Shown here: positions 10,601 through 18,519 of the stretch, one piece after another
Layout: every line of letters starts with the position of its first letter
Position numbering within the stretch: the stretch's first letter is position 1
Origin: a virus
DNA: 49,814 bases
Strand: one strand, 5' to 3'
IMG/VR virus record: IMGVR_UViG_3300042307_000724
Coordinates: 1-49,814 of that record
The notes under the pieces: generated by a model
The model's input: the letters and a program-made list of their open reading frames with translations, nothing else
The model's database searches: none
Told to the model about the DNA's origin: nothing
Position numbers and translations under genes: made by a program

Positions 10601-12016
10601 TTGGTTTTGACCCTCAGTTGTGGTTAAATCTAGTTTTCTACCGGTCCTATAGTATTGTGTATTATTGATGTCGTTTTTACTTTCAAACCATTGTTGCAAT
10701 GGAAAAACTTTTATTACCGATCCTTTACCTCGTATTTTAGACCAAACATTAATCTCTGTTGATAATGAGTTCCCGTCCGACTTTTTATATTTCCCGTTCT
10801 CTCCAAATGTTTTGTTTTTTCTTAACTCTTCGATAAAATATGTAATTCTTTCTTCAGTTAATGCTTTATACTTTTCTCTGTCAGCCAAACTTATTGACTT
10901 CCTAAATGGGTAATATTTTTTATTTTCATACACATAAAAAGCCCCCCCATCCAAATAATTTTTTTTAGCGTTTGTATATACAGTCACTTTAAGGTCTGTC
11001 AATATCTCTCTAAATCTTTGTACGTCGTTTAAAACCGCAAAATCACCTTCTTTTATACTAGCCAAAAGTTTAGTCTCATAACTAGATACCGCAGTTATAA
11101 ATGTGTCTATTGTGTATGGTGGAAAATCTTCAGGTATTAATTTTTTTCTTTTATATGTGTCATAAACCTCATCTAAAATAATTTGACCCCTCGTTGTTTC
11201 AACTATTGTTGTATCGGTAGATTGTGTATTATTTCTTACAGTAACTTGGGCAGGAAACATTTTAGGTGCCGTCCTACCATAACTTAATGGTGTGTCAAAC
11301 AACAATGCCGTAAATTTACCTATAAGTTCTAATGTAATATTAAAATTTCCACTACCACTATCATACTTAGAATTAAAACTAACTAAAGATAACCTATATC
11401 TAATAGCCTTACCATAATACCCTTTAAGTGTTAAATAAAAAATTGGGTAGGGAAAAGTAAAAAATACCGAATACATTGAATTTTCACCTTGTTCAAATAA
11501 CATCTTCCCTTGAACGTCAACCATTTCTATGGTAACCTTTGGTACTCCCATAGCAGCAACAGTAACATTAATTGTTTTAATACCTAAGATTTGAGTGTCC
11601 TCAAACTTTTCTACTCTATTAACGTATGTTGGTCGTCCGTTTCTTGTTGTATTATTTTCAAATTTTTGATTTGATGATTGTCCTTGTCTTGATTCTTTAC
11701 CTGTAAATTGATCCGACCAACTTGTATCAAAGGCTTTCTTACCTTTTGGTTGTAAAAAGTTTATTTTAAGATCCGTATCACTGGTCAAACTAGCAATAGT
11801 TGTATTAACAACACTATTGTCAAAACTTTCACCTATCGCAAGTTTTGTTCTTGGTATAATAAACGTTTCTAAATTTGCATAATAAACCAAATCCTCGTGG
11901 TCAACCAATCGAGATACTCCTTTACCTTCCGTGTCCGACAATTTATTTGGGTCTATTAAAACAATATTGTCGTATTGTGTTTCAATAAAAACGTTTTTAG
12001 TTTGTTTACCTGCCAT
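4682..12016 (-). CDS. giant (2444-aa) baseplate protein with hub-like C-terminal region
   Basis: At 2444 aa this is the largest gene in the window. The N-terminal 280 residues look like a baseplate/hub beta domain (TINVTVAAMGVPKVTIEMVD and the FFTFPYPIFYLTLKGYYGKA segment). A long mostly alpha/beta middle follows. Residues about 1555-1780 form a separate cysteine-containing module bounded by two Gln/Pro/Thr-rich linkers. Residues about 2119-2195 (SYTCGITSLGNVMIQPTMYF, then FYGPYLIMEVTHSVSETDFTTKFKGTR) resemble the last domain of gpD/gp27-type tail hub proteins. The final 190 residues may be a degenerate cell-wall-hydrolase-like domain. It overlaps the gp53-like gene by 11 bases and lies next to another giant baseplate gene, so a role in the baseplate wedge or hub is likely; the exact T4 counterpart is not clear. 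Confidence 0.7.
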   Translation of the reverse strand: MAGKQTKNVFIETQYDNIVLIDPNKLSDTEGKGVSRLVDHEDLVYYANLETFIIPRTKLAIGESFDNSVVNTTIASLTSDTDLKINFLQPKGKKAFDTSWSDQFTGKESRQGQSSNQKFENNTTRNGRPTYVNRVEKFEDTQILGIKTINVTVAAMGVPKVTIEMVDVQGKMLFEQGENSMYSVFFTFPYPIFYLTLKGYYGKAIRYRLSLVSFNSKYDSGSGNFNITLELIGKFTALLFDTPLSYGRTAPKMFPAQVTVRNNTQSTDTTIVETTRGQIILDEVYDTYKRKKLIPEDFPPYTIDTFITAVSSYETKLLASIKEGDFAVLNDVQRFREILTDLKVTVYTNAKKNYLDGGAFYVYENKKYYPFRKSISLADREKYKALTEERITYFIEELRKNKTFGENGKYKKSDGNSLSTEINVWSKIRGKGSVIKVFPLQQWFESKNDINNTQYYRTGRKLDLTTTEGQNQLTKFINDERTIAPGKVLDLITNQLVDEPLDMYYFGDKRFDDGVYETNSFLDIVNDALKQLEVKETQIDDDLSKILADRVVNSKSGIGFKPTIRNIFAILFAGVDTFYRLMEETHQNAWDVRTNTQRLLSVIPPEKNFSTDGLNSIQKESGQLNNENIVYPWPLYFTKERKDNGSEQYTLQYPGDQKIINQTQGWNTQIWPEVYFVEEFIKASLTKETLTKTNIFNNPKSDTTLASPNALFFPFYTLPYENVDSVSVMYEILERAIINSEYNRFDYEEAEKQQIDLLFANIEGQNVVTSISSSLELQNLLREYKFNYNNFLEFLKKISNNGVGQSWINYTRNIFNNQYIIESLNEQKEIYSIETIKPTTSLTISTDDLYLSKNLKNYLESTKTSKSDVFDTFPFNNFNWMKSNLSNGASLNAKEDFYDTTKTFIYLADKKTIARLDQTETKTGIQPFTSKYSFGNSLQPYLSNVTNGIKIFDKQSLKQYFTDRKQKDLYFTESYVDYGNSYSGGVGTQIQTTSLLNTPYFINAILQGVDKETNEEEDAYVPLGYLYLNSLPLITTKERLKSFDTNNVATDLDYLAATIKKYSAIHQMPYAWVLKYGSIWHRYKKYTSSGVDILDSVWKDFDYKVNYDPTTSATTKQYVIPNYTGGQETIFLEKTETIPNVTGKTVDFINTGFYPNVINSVYKFITKKDLFSGYTQDAFFKTYTDNGFRIGKNNLSKTFFNFGFDPNNPNRSLLKTNYYQYLDSENNSDFKSKLYFIFPSMGGIPFDQSIYETTDSTNKLIKELSGNTSVYNGSVRTLWGAPHFGYFDHTLIKKPKPTEYLKTINTQSVEQNSFDLKNATSEYSYIDEILSIFNVDMLNKFEESFLSFCNYKPSADKLILKGEVQAPSYTQSNVIKDLKNRRLFSQMTQLFLIGKTSVTLTDENTDGLSLGQKQIVSFTESVKNFLSFDCIIKNANPGFFSMPLFSSFSSLKNFVPNNKLTFDPYVKGSLPGDGTTTTLSQSISQNKDAWESLRTYVGFSSIPGVDFQTQVQTQYPSTSLLTPTQTQTQQPIQAPIQNTSIMSGQTMQNLCTGDYFNVVDPDDVSDFGMYQDDKIVYLELTDQGGVNKNFCAKKVPNSASTITYNLLLDHGFSNDNLGGLSEGSYCLSYFSQNLNCPQNNQLNQISLKFVGESGTILPTEPTETYNQYINVEKPGGGYQVFKIEDSAFNYSGKVESIKFFKSNSDINNPANLLNTSCNSGIFYNFSNYCKINQSNSGNYQIVVTYYPDGPNNKTNKLYLTTQVSLGSQPQNSVPAVTNPQPAPQPASQSTQATQATPPQTQRSYITDFFIDMDIDFTSDNVKTLATLIKIYATKKQETPTYNKGQFNQTINDILNNQLSFKEKLLNKTFAFINKNTPKITVETQNQIDNSSISSDPTKLTTYNLLKGFNDKWVSGSDLKTRTLFEDFLFLDQTNSDIGDSFIVDVNQVKDRIEKNPKQNMMQIVSWILNDNYFQFFAMPAYINFYGIQKQIGENVPKQDITIGNDLFGTHLNVDYLESSAKFLCLYIGNPSEWPKSDKNTSVKYGDDGFDLRITDNPLRVSDPNLDISKSNKVVGFAVDFGIQNQNMFKDLDIDMSEKTNTAETFKINADLGNSVSGDKVALQSDSMYSIYKSRSYTCGITSLGNVMIQPTMYFALRHVPLFYGPYLIMEVTHSVSETDFTTKFKGTRQRTYSLPKIDSLVASVNKNVLKNFKATQQKTTAIPETDKEKDLEIDPKPTLQATEIACSGLTAFPSLGYVNVKPTQISYNDLADLVKSKTTSKLLRAIVYGIAQSSPNNIKTNEIIQTNNTNLYFITTVKRYKGSMDSKIKNQTCIRLNGNPFPIADFSTFSESTDFVLSYFKTLEPIITELNKINVNTNINQSFGESITQLVYTTWNTDKAFTGDNGNPLTAQQIKDVSLADKASGDFPYYDDYVKIFKESYEKL

Positions 12017-12326
12017 AATAAAAAATATGTGTATCTAACGCACTTTTGTAGTCTTGCAACGCAGCAATTAATGGAAAAGGTATAATTAAAATGGTTCCGT
12101 TAGGAATATCAGTCTCTAAACCTCCGTATAGTGGGTTAGCCATTTGAATTAACCATCCAAAATATGGTGTGCCGTATTTCTCATAACTTATTTTATCTAA
12201 CCTACTTTGTCCTGTTCTATAGATATATTTTTGGTCACTTACTCTTTGTGGTAATTGTAAAAAAGGCACAACCGTTTGTTGTCCGTTTATTAAAAAGTTT
12301 TCGTATCTGTTATAATATTGTGACAT
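12006..12326 (-). CDS. 53: baseplate wedge protein, gp53-like (LysM-type)
   Basis: The 106-aa protein carries the gp53/LysM-like signature SRLDKISYEKYGTPYFGWLIQMANP at residues about 41-65, ending in a hydrophobic IPNGTILIIPFPL strand. Family members clamp the inner baseplate together and bind neighbouring wedge subunits. T4 gp53 is longer (about 196 aa), so this may be the LysM-like core alone. It sits one base after the 2051-aa baseplate gene and overlaps the 2444-aa gene, so the three are co-translated. Confidence 0.75.
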   Translation of the reverse strand: MSQYYNRYENFLINGQQTVVPFLQLPQRVSDQKYIYRTGQSRLDKISYEKYGTPYFGWLIQMANPLYGGLETDIPNGTILIIPFPLIAALQDYKSALDTHIFYYGR

Positions 12327-12327
12327 A

Positions 12328-15300
12328 TTAGTTTAATGTATTTTTAAGGTTAAATTTATCCCATGTTGAGTTAACAGTTGAGTAGATGTCTTTTAAATTA
12401 GTTTGTTGAACATCCGCCGGACTTAGTATTTTAGAGTATGTCATTTGTCTTGTCTTGTCTAAATTATATGGAATATAATTTGTAAATTTATTAGTGTAGT
12501 AACTATCTTTAAACGTTTTCCAATACTCGTCCGTTTTTGTTTTTGATTTTTTATAGTCAGGGTATAATCCGGTAGTTGCCGGTTCATTTTTAAATTGACC
12601 TGTCGCCAAATTTAACTCCGTTACCCACCCAACGTTTTTTGAAATAAATGGTTGCCAATTAATGTCCGTTGGTGTATTTTTAACTGGTTCAGTAACCGTA
12701 GTTATAAACTTAACAGGATCTTCTAAAATTGATTTACCAAAAACCATAAAACATCTGTTTTCAACACCTACTAATCCTGTTGTCTCTAACCCAATATCGT
12801 TGCTAAAATTTTCATTATATTTTGTCTTGGATGTTGTTGGTATTATATTAACACTCAGTTTTGTATCTAATTCGTTTAAATCAGAACAAATCTTAAAGAA
12901 GTCTTGTTTAAGTTCATTAATAGTGTTCGTAACACCGACACTACTTACATTAACTTTTGATGTTCCTGATATACCATAAACAACCACCCCACCCATTTTA
13001 TTAATATATCCGTCTGTTGTATCAGCAACATAATTTATTTGATCTACTAATCGTATTAATGGAAGTTCATCTTTAACTATCGTGGCGTTGGCCGTTTCAA
13101 GATCTGACAAATATAATTGTTTAAGTGCTTCAGCCATTTGCTTAAGTTTATTTTTAATTTTTCTAATATCATCTTTTGTAAACCCTTGTGTTGCCATTCC
13201 TCTAAGAATTGGAATTGTTTCAATTTCAATGTCTTGTTTTATTTTTTCAAATAGATTATCAACTTTTGGTTGTATCTTTTCACTTTTACCAAAAATGGTT
13301 GCTCCACTACTCGTGTTACCGCTCAAGTAATCAAAATACCCTTTTGAGTATTTTCTTTCGTCAGTTAAGATCGATATACCGCCAAGTAATTGTTTACTAT
13401 ATAAAGTCTCAAGAGAGTTAACGGTTGTGTTAGCATAAGACTTAGTTTTAACCGTTATGTCTTTCATAATGTCTTTATAGTTTATATCTCCAGTAATTAT
13501 TCCCGTATCCGGATCAAAATAATTACTAGTAATAGCACCTATAGTTACACCACCATCATTAGTTGCTGGTCTATTAAAGTTATCAATAATACCTAATTCG
13601 TCTTTAATACTTTTTAAAAGTTCTGCGTCGTATTTTGACGTTACATCTTCAGTTGCTTCTGCTCTTTCATCATACATTTCAGTATTCGCATAATAATTAA
13701 ATGAAAGTGCGTTTTGAAGTTTTGCAACAGGTTCAGCCAAACCGTGTCCACCAATAAAATTAAATCCCATTTTTACTGTGGCGATCATCGGTTGAACTCC
13801 AATACCTTCAGGGTTTAAGTCTAATAAAGAATCGTCGTATGTTATACTTAAAGAATCAAAAACAACTTTTGTATGCCAAAAATCACCAACCCTTAAAACG
13901 CAAATAGGAGGGGCACCAAATACACTATTTATTACATCATCATAAACTAAAGTGGTGCTACCACCGTTCACTTCACTAACTGTAGGTATAGTGTCTCCAG
14001 GTCTCATACATTGTTGTAAAAATACTAAACGAGAATTAAGACCTTCAGGAGTAATTGAATGGAATGCTGGTTGGAAATATTTTATTTTTTCTTTTATCCC
14101 ATCATAAATCATGGGATTAGATTGTTTCACCAAATCAAAATAATTACATTCTGTAAGTAATTTTCTTAATAATTTTTTTGTTAGGTCTTTTCTTGGTTCT
14201 CCTCTTTTTCTTTGTACTTTTCTTTTTTCTGTTATTTTTAAATTTTGCGTATCTTTTTTTTCGTCATCTTCTTCTTTTGCTGGTAAAACAAATTCCGCCT
14301 TTTCTATTTCTTTTTGTACTTCATTTTTTGATTTGTCCTCTTCAGTTTTTTGTGGTTGTGGATTAGTAATAACAATATCTGAAACCCTAACTCTTCTACA
14401 AGCCATGGCGTTTATTGAAAACACACCCTCTTGTCCTATTGTAAGAAATTCTTTTGTACAACTTATAGATTTATATTTAGCGTCTTGAATCGTTTCTTCT
14501 TCCCCTTTAGCGTCTTGTTCTATAGTTAATTTTTTATTTTTAATGTACGTTTCTAAAGTTTGTCCATCATAAGCAAATTGTTTTATATAATTTAAAACAG
14601 AATCTATTCTTCTTTTTGATAGTGACACATTATAGGTATCCGTTGTAATTGCAGATGCTGATCCAATCAATTTAAATTTAATTTCAGATCCCGATTTTAG
14701 TGCTTTCGATAATTCGGTTAAGAAATTTTGAAGTTGTTTAAATTCGGTTTCCGCATAATCAAAAAACGCATCCATCGATTCCTCTCTACAGTCAATATAT
14801 TCAGTTAACCATGTTTGTGTTGATGCATTAGGTAACGAAGTGATTGTACTTGTATAATCTTTATATGTTGCATCGTTGTACTTTATAATCTTTTTAAGAC
14901 TGTTTTTCTTATATGAGTCTCTTTTTGTTTTATAATCGTCAAACAAGTCTTTTATATTTTTTGTTGTTGTCTCATTAGTTGTTTTAGGATCTGGATAGTC
15001 ATTTCTAAAATACACTATAGGTTCAACTAAATTAAATTCCGTAACTGTTGATGCGGTTGTTGCAGTTGATGCGGTTGTTGCAGTCGTTGCACTGGTTGTG
15101 GCACTTGGTACGCTGTAGTCATTAACGACAACAGGGTCTCCGTCAACATTCTCAGCAGGTAAAACTTCAGTTAATTTATCAACCTCTTCATCATCTAAAT
15201 AACTTACGGTGTCAAAAATATCTTTTAGTGTAAATTGTCTATATCTTTTTGCTAAATCGTAAATATCATATTTTAAACATCCAGCAAAAAACGAATCTAA

Positions 15301-18300
15301 TACTTTAGATACTTCAGAATTATTAGATAATTCTTGTAATTCTTTTTCAACTAAAAGATTTGTTATTGATGGGTTATCTACAATTATTTTAAAACCAATA
15401 TTACCACTTCTACTTGTGTTTTGGTAGGTATATACCGGTTCAGGTCTACCTAAAAACGTATGGTCTGTCCATCCGGCTTGTATACTTTCATCAAAATCTA
15501 ACTCATAAGGTGGAAACCACATGATTCTACCACCAAAAGGTCCTCTTTCACAGTCAGGTAAATCTTCATAGGTGTATCCCGGTTTGTTCGATGTTCTCCA
15601 TGATAAATTTTCAATAGATAACATATATTTTTTTACCTTACCGTTTTGTACGTTTGTTGACTCGTTACCCCTAATTGGTGCGATATTCAAATTAAACGTT
15701 TTATCTAAAACGGAGTTTGTGTATTTTCTTATATTACCATCAGTTTTTTGTAACTCATCGTAAGTCATATATGGTCTATCTTTGGTAAACAATCGACAAT
15801 ACTCATAACCAACAACATCTTTACCATCTGGTGATGCTGGACTTGAGGTCTTTGTTGTGTATCTAACAACCCTAGATCCTTTAGTTAATTCTACATATCC
15901 GTCGTTAAAAACTTTAGATAATTGATTAATTGCATTACCAACATGTTCTAATTTCATGCTGGATTTATTTCCAGCGTCAACTAATTTTTGTGTTATATCT
16001 AAAATAGACCCTTTAGTAAAGTCGTTTTTAGTTGATTGTGTTGAATCAAACTGAATACCAAAAACATTACTTTGATAGAATGTATTATCTTTACCTAGCC
16101 CTTGACCTAACGTGTTTACCGTTTTTCCTCCTGGTCCGACAAATTGGTATTTTTCTATGTAATTATTTTTTGACATCCATGTCAATCCTCCTTGTACACC
16201 ATTTAAACCATCATAGTATGGTCTAGTGTTAAATCCGGTATATATTTCTGTTATTTTTTGTCCTTCAAAATCTTTTCCTATATTACTATAACTTAAAACG
16301 GCACCTCCACTTGGATCACCGTTTTTATCTTGTGCTTGTTCACTAATCGGAGAAACCAATTCAGTTATCTGACCCTTTCTTGTCCCGACATAATAATTTG
16401 GTGCCGGTGAAAATAAATTTGGATTTAATGGAGTGTTTAGTCGGTAATCAGGTCTATATTCGTTATAAAAAAGTTGATCATACAACAAACTTTTAGTTGC
16501 TTCAGATGTGTTATTTACAAATAAATCGGATGAGGTTTTACTATCGGCTCCTGTTAATTTTCTTATCGCCCCTAAAACTCCCTGAACCAACGGAGCTATT
16601 GGATTTTCAATTAGTTGATTTAATAACCGTCTTTTTGGATAATCAAAATACTCACCCGGTATTAAAGAAACCGGTGAATAAAGACCAGCAAGTCTTGCTG
16701 CGAACCCAACGGCATCACCTATAAGTCCTTGTGGTGAACTAATTTTATAATTCCGAGCCAATACAGGTATAGTCCCACTCAAGATTCCAATAGCATTAAA
16801 CGGATCTAAGTTTGGTTTTACTGAAATTTCTCCACTATCCGGATTAACACTTGAGGTTAATGCGTTTACTCTACCTAATGTTTGAGATATAAGTTCTAAG
16901 GCGACTCTATGTTTAAACTCTCTTTGTAGTTGTTTAGCACCTAAACTCGCCAAATCCGAATCTTGTGAAAGTTTACCGTTAGACCCTGTTGGGTTATCGG
17001 CTAATAATATATTGTATGGGGTGTATGTTGATGGTATATACCCTAACGTTTTTAATCCATCAGCATATGCTGTTCCAATTGTTTTAATTTGTAAATCATC
17101 AATAGTTAAAACTTCATAAGTTCCTGTACCTGTAACATATTTGTTTTTTCCATATGCTTGTCCTTCTTTTGAAGTACCCACGATTTGTAACTCACTATTT
17201 ATTGTATCATTAAAATTATAAATTCCTTTGTTTGGTTTTTTAGGTAAATTTATGTTCGGATCAGCAATTCCTAAATTGTTTGTTTCGGGTCTATAACTAT
17301 TAATTGTTAGTTGTTCTAAATTGACCTCTCCTATTAGTTCTAATGGACTTTCAACAGTATCAGGGAACCCATACTCACCTTCGTTTGAGTTTGTTTGGTT
17401 ATTTTGATTTACGGGTTGTTCTCTTCTTGGTTGATCAGGTCCATATTGATTTAATCCAATAAGTTGTGGTCTGTCTAATTTACCCTCTAAAAATAGATCA
17501 CTATTTAATGTGTCACCATAATTGTAATTACCTTTAGATGCGATTGGTCTAGGTATTAGAGTGAATGGAGAAACTTCGGTTTGACTTTGGCCACCTTCAG
17601 GTCTGTATTCATTTCTAACTATAAGTCTTATCTTTTCATCTTTACCTATAACTTCCAAACTATTTCCAACAGTATCCAAAAAATTATATTCACCCTCGTT
17701 AGACCCTAAAATTAAATCATTATTAATTGTATATTTGGTTGGACCAAAATCACCTTGTTGGTCTGGTGTGTATTTGTTTTTTATTCTTAGAGATACTTCT
17801 TGTACGTTACCAACTTGAGATAACACACTATTTTCAGTATCTACAATTGAGTATTGTCCTGATCCGTTTGTAAATATGGTTTTATCGTTATTAATGTACC
17901 ATACCGTTCCTCCAAAATTATTTTGATCGTTTGGCTTATATACGTTCTTTACAATTAGTTCGGTTTCTTTTGTGTCTCCAATTAATTCTAATTTTGATCC
18001 AACTGTTTGTATGTAACCGTAATTACCTAAATTACTATTATTTAAAAGGGTTACATTCACATTAACGACGTTACCGTAAGACGTACCATATTCTGTAGGA
18101 CCATAAAGATTTTTTACGTATAATAAATTTTCTTGTGAGTCACCAATGGTTTCTAACTTACTTCCAACACTATCAGAAAAATCGTACTCACCATAATTTG
18201 TACTTGTATTTAAGTTTCTGTTAATAGTAATAGTGTCTCCGTAAGTTGAGTTTGTTTGTTGTGGTCCATATTTGTTTTGTTTATACAAATATTTTTCTTG

Positions 18301-18483
18301 GTTGTTTCCTACCACATCAACGGTAGGTGAATCTATCACTGAAAAATCAATTAGGTTAAATTCTGATGTTGCGGGGCTTGAGTAATCGCCAAAATTACCA
18401 TCAACCCTGTAAGGTTTTAAATTCCTTACAAGTAATTTTTTTCTAAAATTTTCACTAGAGTTAAATGATAATGGGCTTTCCAT
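12328..18483 (-). CDS. giant (2051-aa) baseplate protein with N-terminal repeats and OmpA-like domain
   Basis: Residues about 28-450 hold eight degenerate 45-65-residue repeats with a core like GEYxFxDTVxSxLExIGD followed by a KNxYxP motif. A central block has KKYMLSIENLSWRTSNKPGY and PFGGRIMWFPPYELDFDESI, which I associate with contractile-tail baseplate proteins. A Ser/Thr/Ala linker (about 1125-1145) precedes an OmpA/MotB C-terminal-like domain at about 1230-1345 (FKLIGSASAITTDTYNVSLS, KRRIDSVLNYIKQF). It is followed by a Lys/Glu-rich stretch and then by VLRVGDFWHTKVVFDSLSIT and EGIGVQPMIATVKMGFNFIG, a conserved baseplate segment. It follows the tape measure gene and precedes gp53, consistent with a baseplate hub/wedge component. 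The OmpA-like part suggests a peptidoglycan contact. Confidence 0.7.
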   Translation of the reverse strand: MESPLSFNSSENFRKKLLVRNLKPYRVDGNFGDYSSPATSEFNLIDFSVIDSPTVDVVGNNQEKYLYKQNKYGPQQTNSTYGDTITINRNLNTSTNYGEYDFSDSVGSKLETIGDSQENLLYVKNLYGPTEYGTSYGNVVNVNVTLLNNSNLGNYGYIQTVGSKLELIGDTKETELIVKNVYKPNDQNNFGGTVWYINNDKTIFTNGSGQYSIVDTENSVLSQVGNVQEVSLRIKNKYTPDQQGDFGPTKYTINNDLILGSNEGEYNFLDTVGNSLEVIGKDEKIRLIVRNEYRPEGGQSQTEVSPFTLIPRPIASKGNYNYGDTLNSDLFLEGKLDRPQLIGLNQYGPDQPRREQPVNQNNQTNSNEGEYGFPDTVESPLELIGEVNLEQLTINSYRPETNNLGIADPNINLPKKPNKGIYNFNDTINSELQIVGTSKEGQAYGKNKYVTGTGTYEVLTIDDLQIKTIGTAYADGLKTLGYIPSTYTPYNILLADNPTGSNGKLSQDSDLASLGAKQLQREFKHRVALELISQTLGRVNALTSSVNPDSGEISVKPNLDPFNAIGILSGTIPVLARNYKISSPQGLIGDAVGFAARLAGLYSPVSLIPGEYFDYPKRRLLNQLIENPIAPLVQGVLGAIRKLTGADSKTSSDLFVNNTSEATKSLLYDQLFYNEYRPDYRLNTPLNPNLFSPAPNYYVGTRKGQITELVSPISEQAQDKNGDPSGGAVLSYSNIGKDFEGQKITEIYTGFNTRPYYDGLNGVQGGLTWMSKNNYIEKYQFVGPGGKTVNTLGQGLGKDNTFYQSNVFGIQFDSTQSTKNDFTKGSILDITQKLVDAGNKSSMKLEHVGNAINQLSKVFNDGYVELTKGSRVVRYTTKTSSPASPDGKDVVGYEYCRLFTKDRPYMTYDELQKTDGNIRKYTNSVLDKTFNLNIAPIRGNESTNVQNGKVKKYMLSIENLSWRTSNKPGYTYEDLPDCERGPFGGRIMWFPPYELDFDESIQAGWTDHTFLGRPEPVYTYQNTSRSGNIGFKIIVDNPSITNLLVEKELQELSNNSEVSKVLDSFFAGCLKYDIYDLAKRYRQFTLKDIFDTVSYLDDEEVDKLTEVLPAENVDGDPVVVNDYSVPSATTSATTATTASTATTASTVTEFNLVEPIVYFRNDYPDPKTTNETTTKNIKDLFDDYKTKRDSYKKNSLKKIIKYNDATYKDYTSTITSLPNASTQTWLTEYIDCREESMDAFFDYAETEFKQLQNFLTELSKALKSGSEIKFKLIGSASAITTDTYNVSLSKRRIDSVLNYIKQFAYDGQTLETYIKNKKLTIEQDAKGEEETIQDAKYKSISCTKEFLTIGQEGVFSINAMACRRVRVSDIVITNPQPQKTEEDKSKNEVQKEIEKAEFVLPAKEEDDEKKDTQNLKITEKRKVQRKRGEPRKDLTKKLLRKLLTECNYFDLVKQSNPMIYDGIKEKIKYFQPAFHSITPEGLNSRLVFLQQCMRPGDTIPTVSEVNGGSTTLVYDDVINSVFGAPPICVLRVGDFWHTKVVFDSLSITYDDSLLDLNPEGIGVQPMIATVKMGFNFIGGHGLAEPVAKLQNALSFNYYANTEMYDERAEATEDVTSKYDAELLKSIKDELGIIDNFNRPATNDGGVTIGAITSNYFDPDTGIITGDINYKDIMKDITVKTKSYANTTVNSLETLYSKQLLGGISILTDERKYSKGYFDYLSGNTSSGATIFGKSEKIQPKVDNLFEKIKQDIEIETIPILRGMATQGFTKDDIRKIKNKLKQMAEALKQLYLSDLETANATIVKDELPLIRLVDQINYVADTTDGYINKMGGVVVYGISGTSKVNVSSVGVTNTINELKQDFFKICSDLNELDTKLSVNIIPTTSKTKYNENFSNDIGLETTGLVGVENRCFMVFGKSILEDPVKFITTVTEPVKNTPTDINWQPFISKNVGWVTELNLATGQFKNEPATTGLYPDYKKSKTKTDEYWKTFKDSYYTNKFTNYIPYNLDKTRQMTYSKILSPADVQQTNLKDIYSTVNSTWDKFNLKNTLN
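15047..15082 (-). repeat. 18-bp tandem duplication in the Ser/Thr/Ala linker
   Basis: Two exact tandem copies of an 18-base unit (15047-15064 and 15065-15082) encode part of the low-complexity Thr/Ala/Ser linker upstream of the OmpA-like domain of the 2051-aa baseplate protein. Confidence 0.8.
17130..18402 (-). repeat. eight degenerate protein-level repeats, N-terminus of the 2051-aa baseplate protein
   Basis: Each unit begins with a G-E/N-Y-x-F-like strand, then D-T/S-V-x-S-x-L-E-x-I-G, then a variable strand ending in K-N-x-Y-x-P and a linker with paired N/S/G residues. Units start at about residues 28, 95, 150, 205, 262, 318, 368 and 420. The repeats are diverged in DNA and clear only in protein. 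Confidence 0.75.
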
Positions 18484-18495
18484 TCAATTTTTATT

Positions 18496-18503
18496 TATAA
18501 ATA
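18496..18503 (-). promoter_or_regulatory. late-type TATTTATA element before the 2051-aa baseplate gene
   Basis: Minus-strand CCTATTTATAAATA ends a few bases before the ATG at 18483. The element is palindromic here (TATTTATAAATA, 18492-18503). The preceding AACCTATTTATAA string is shared with the tape measure gene leader. Confidence 0.55.
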
Positions 18504-18519
18504 GGTTGAATTATATTTT

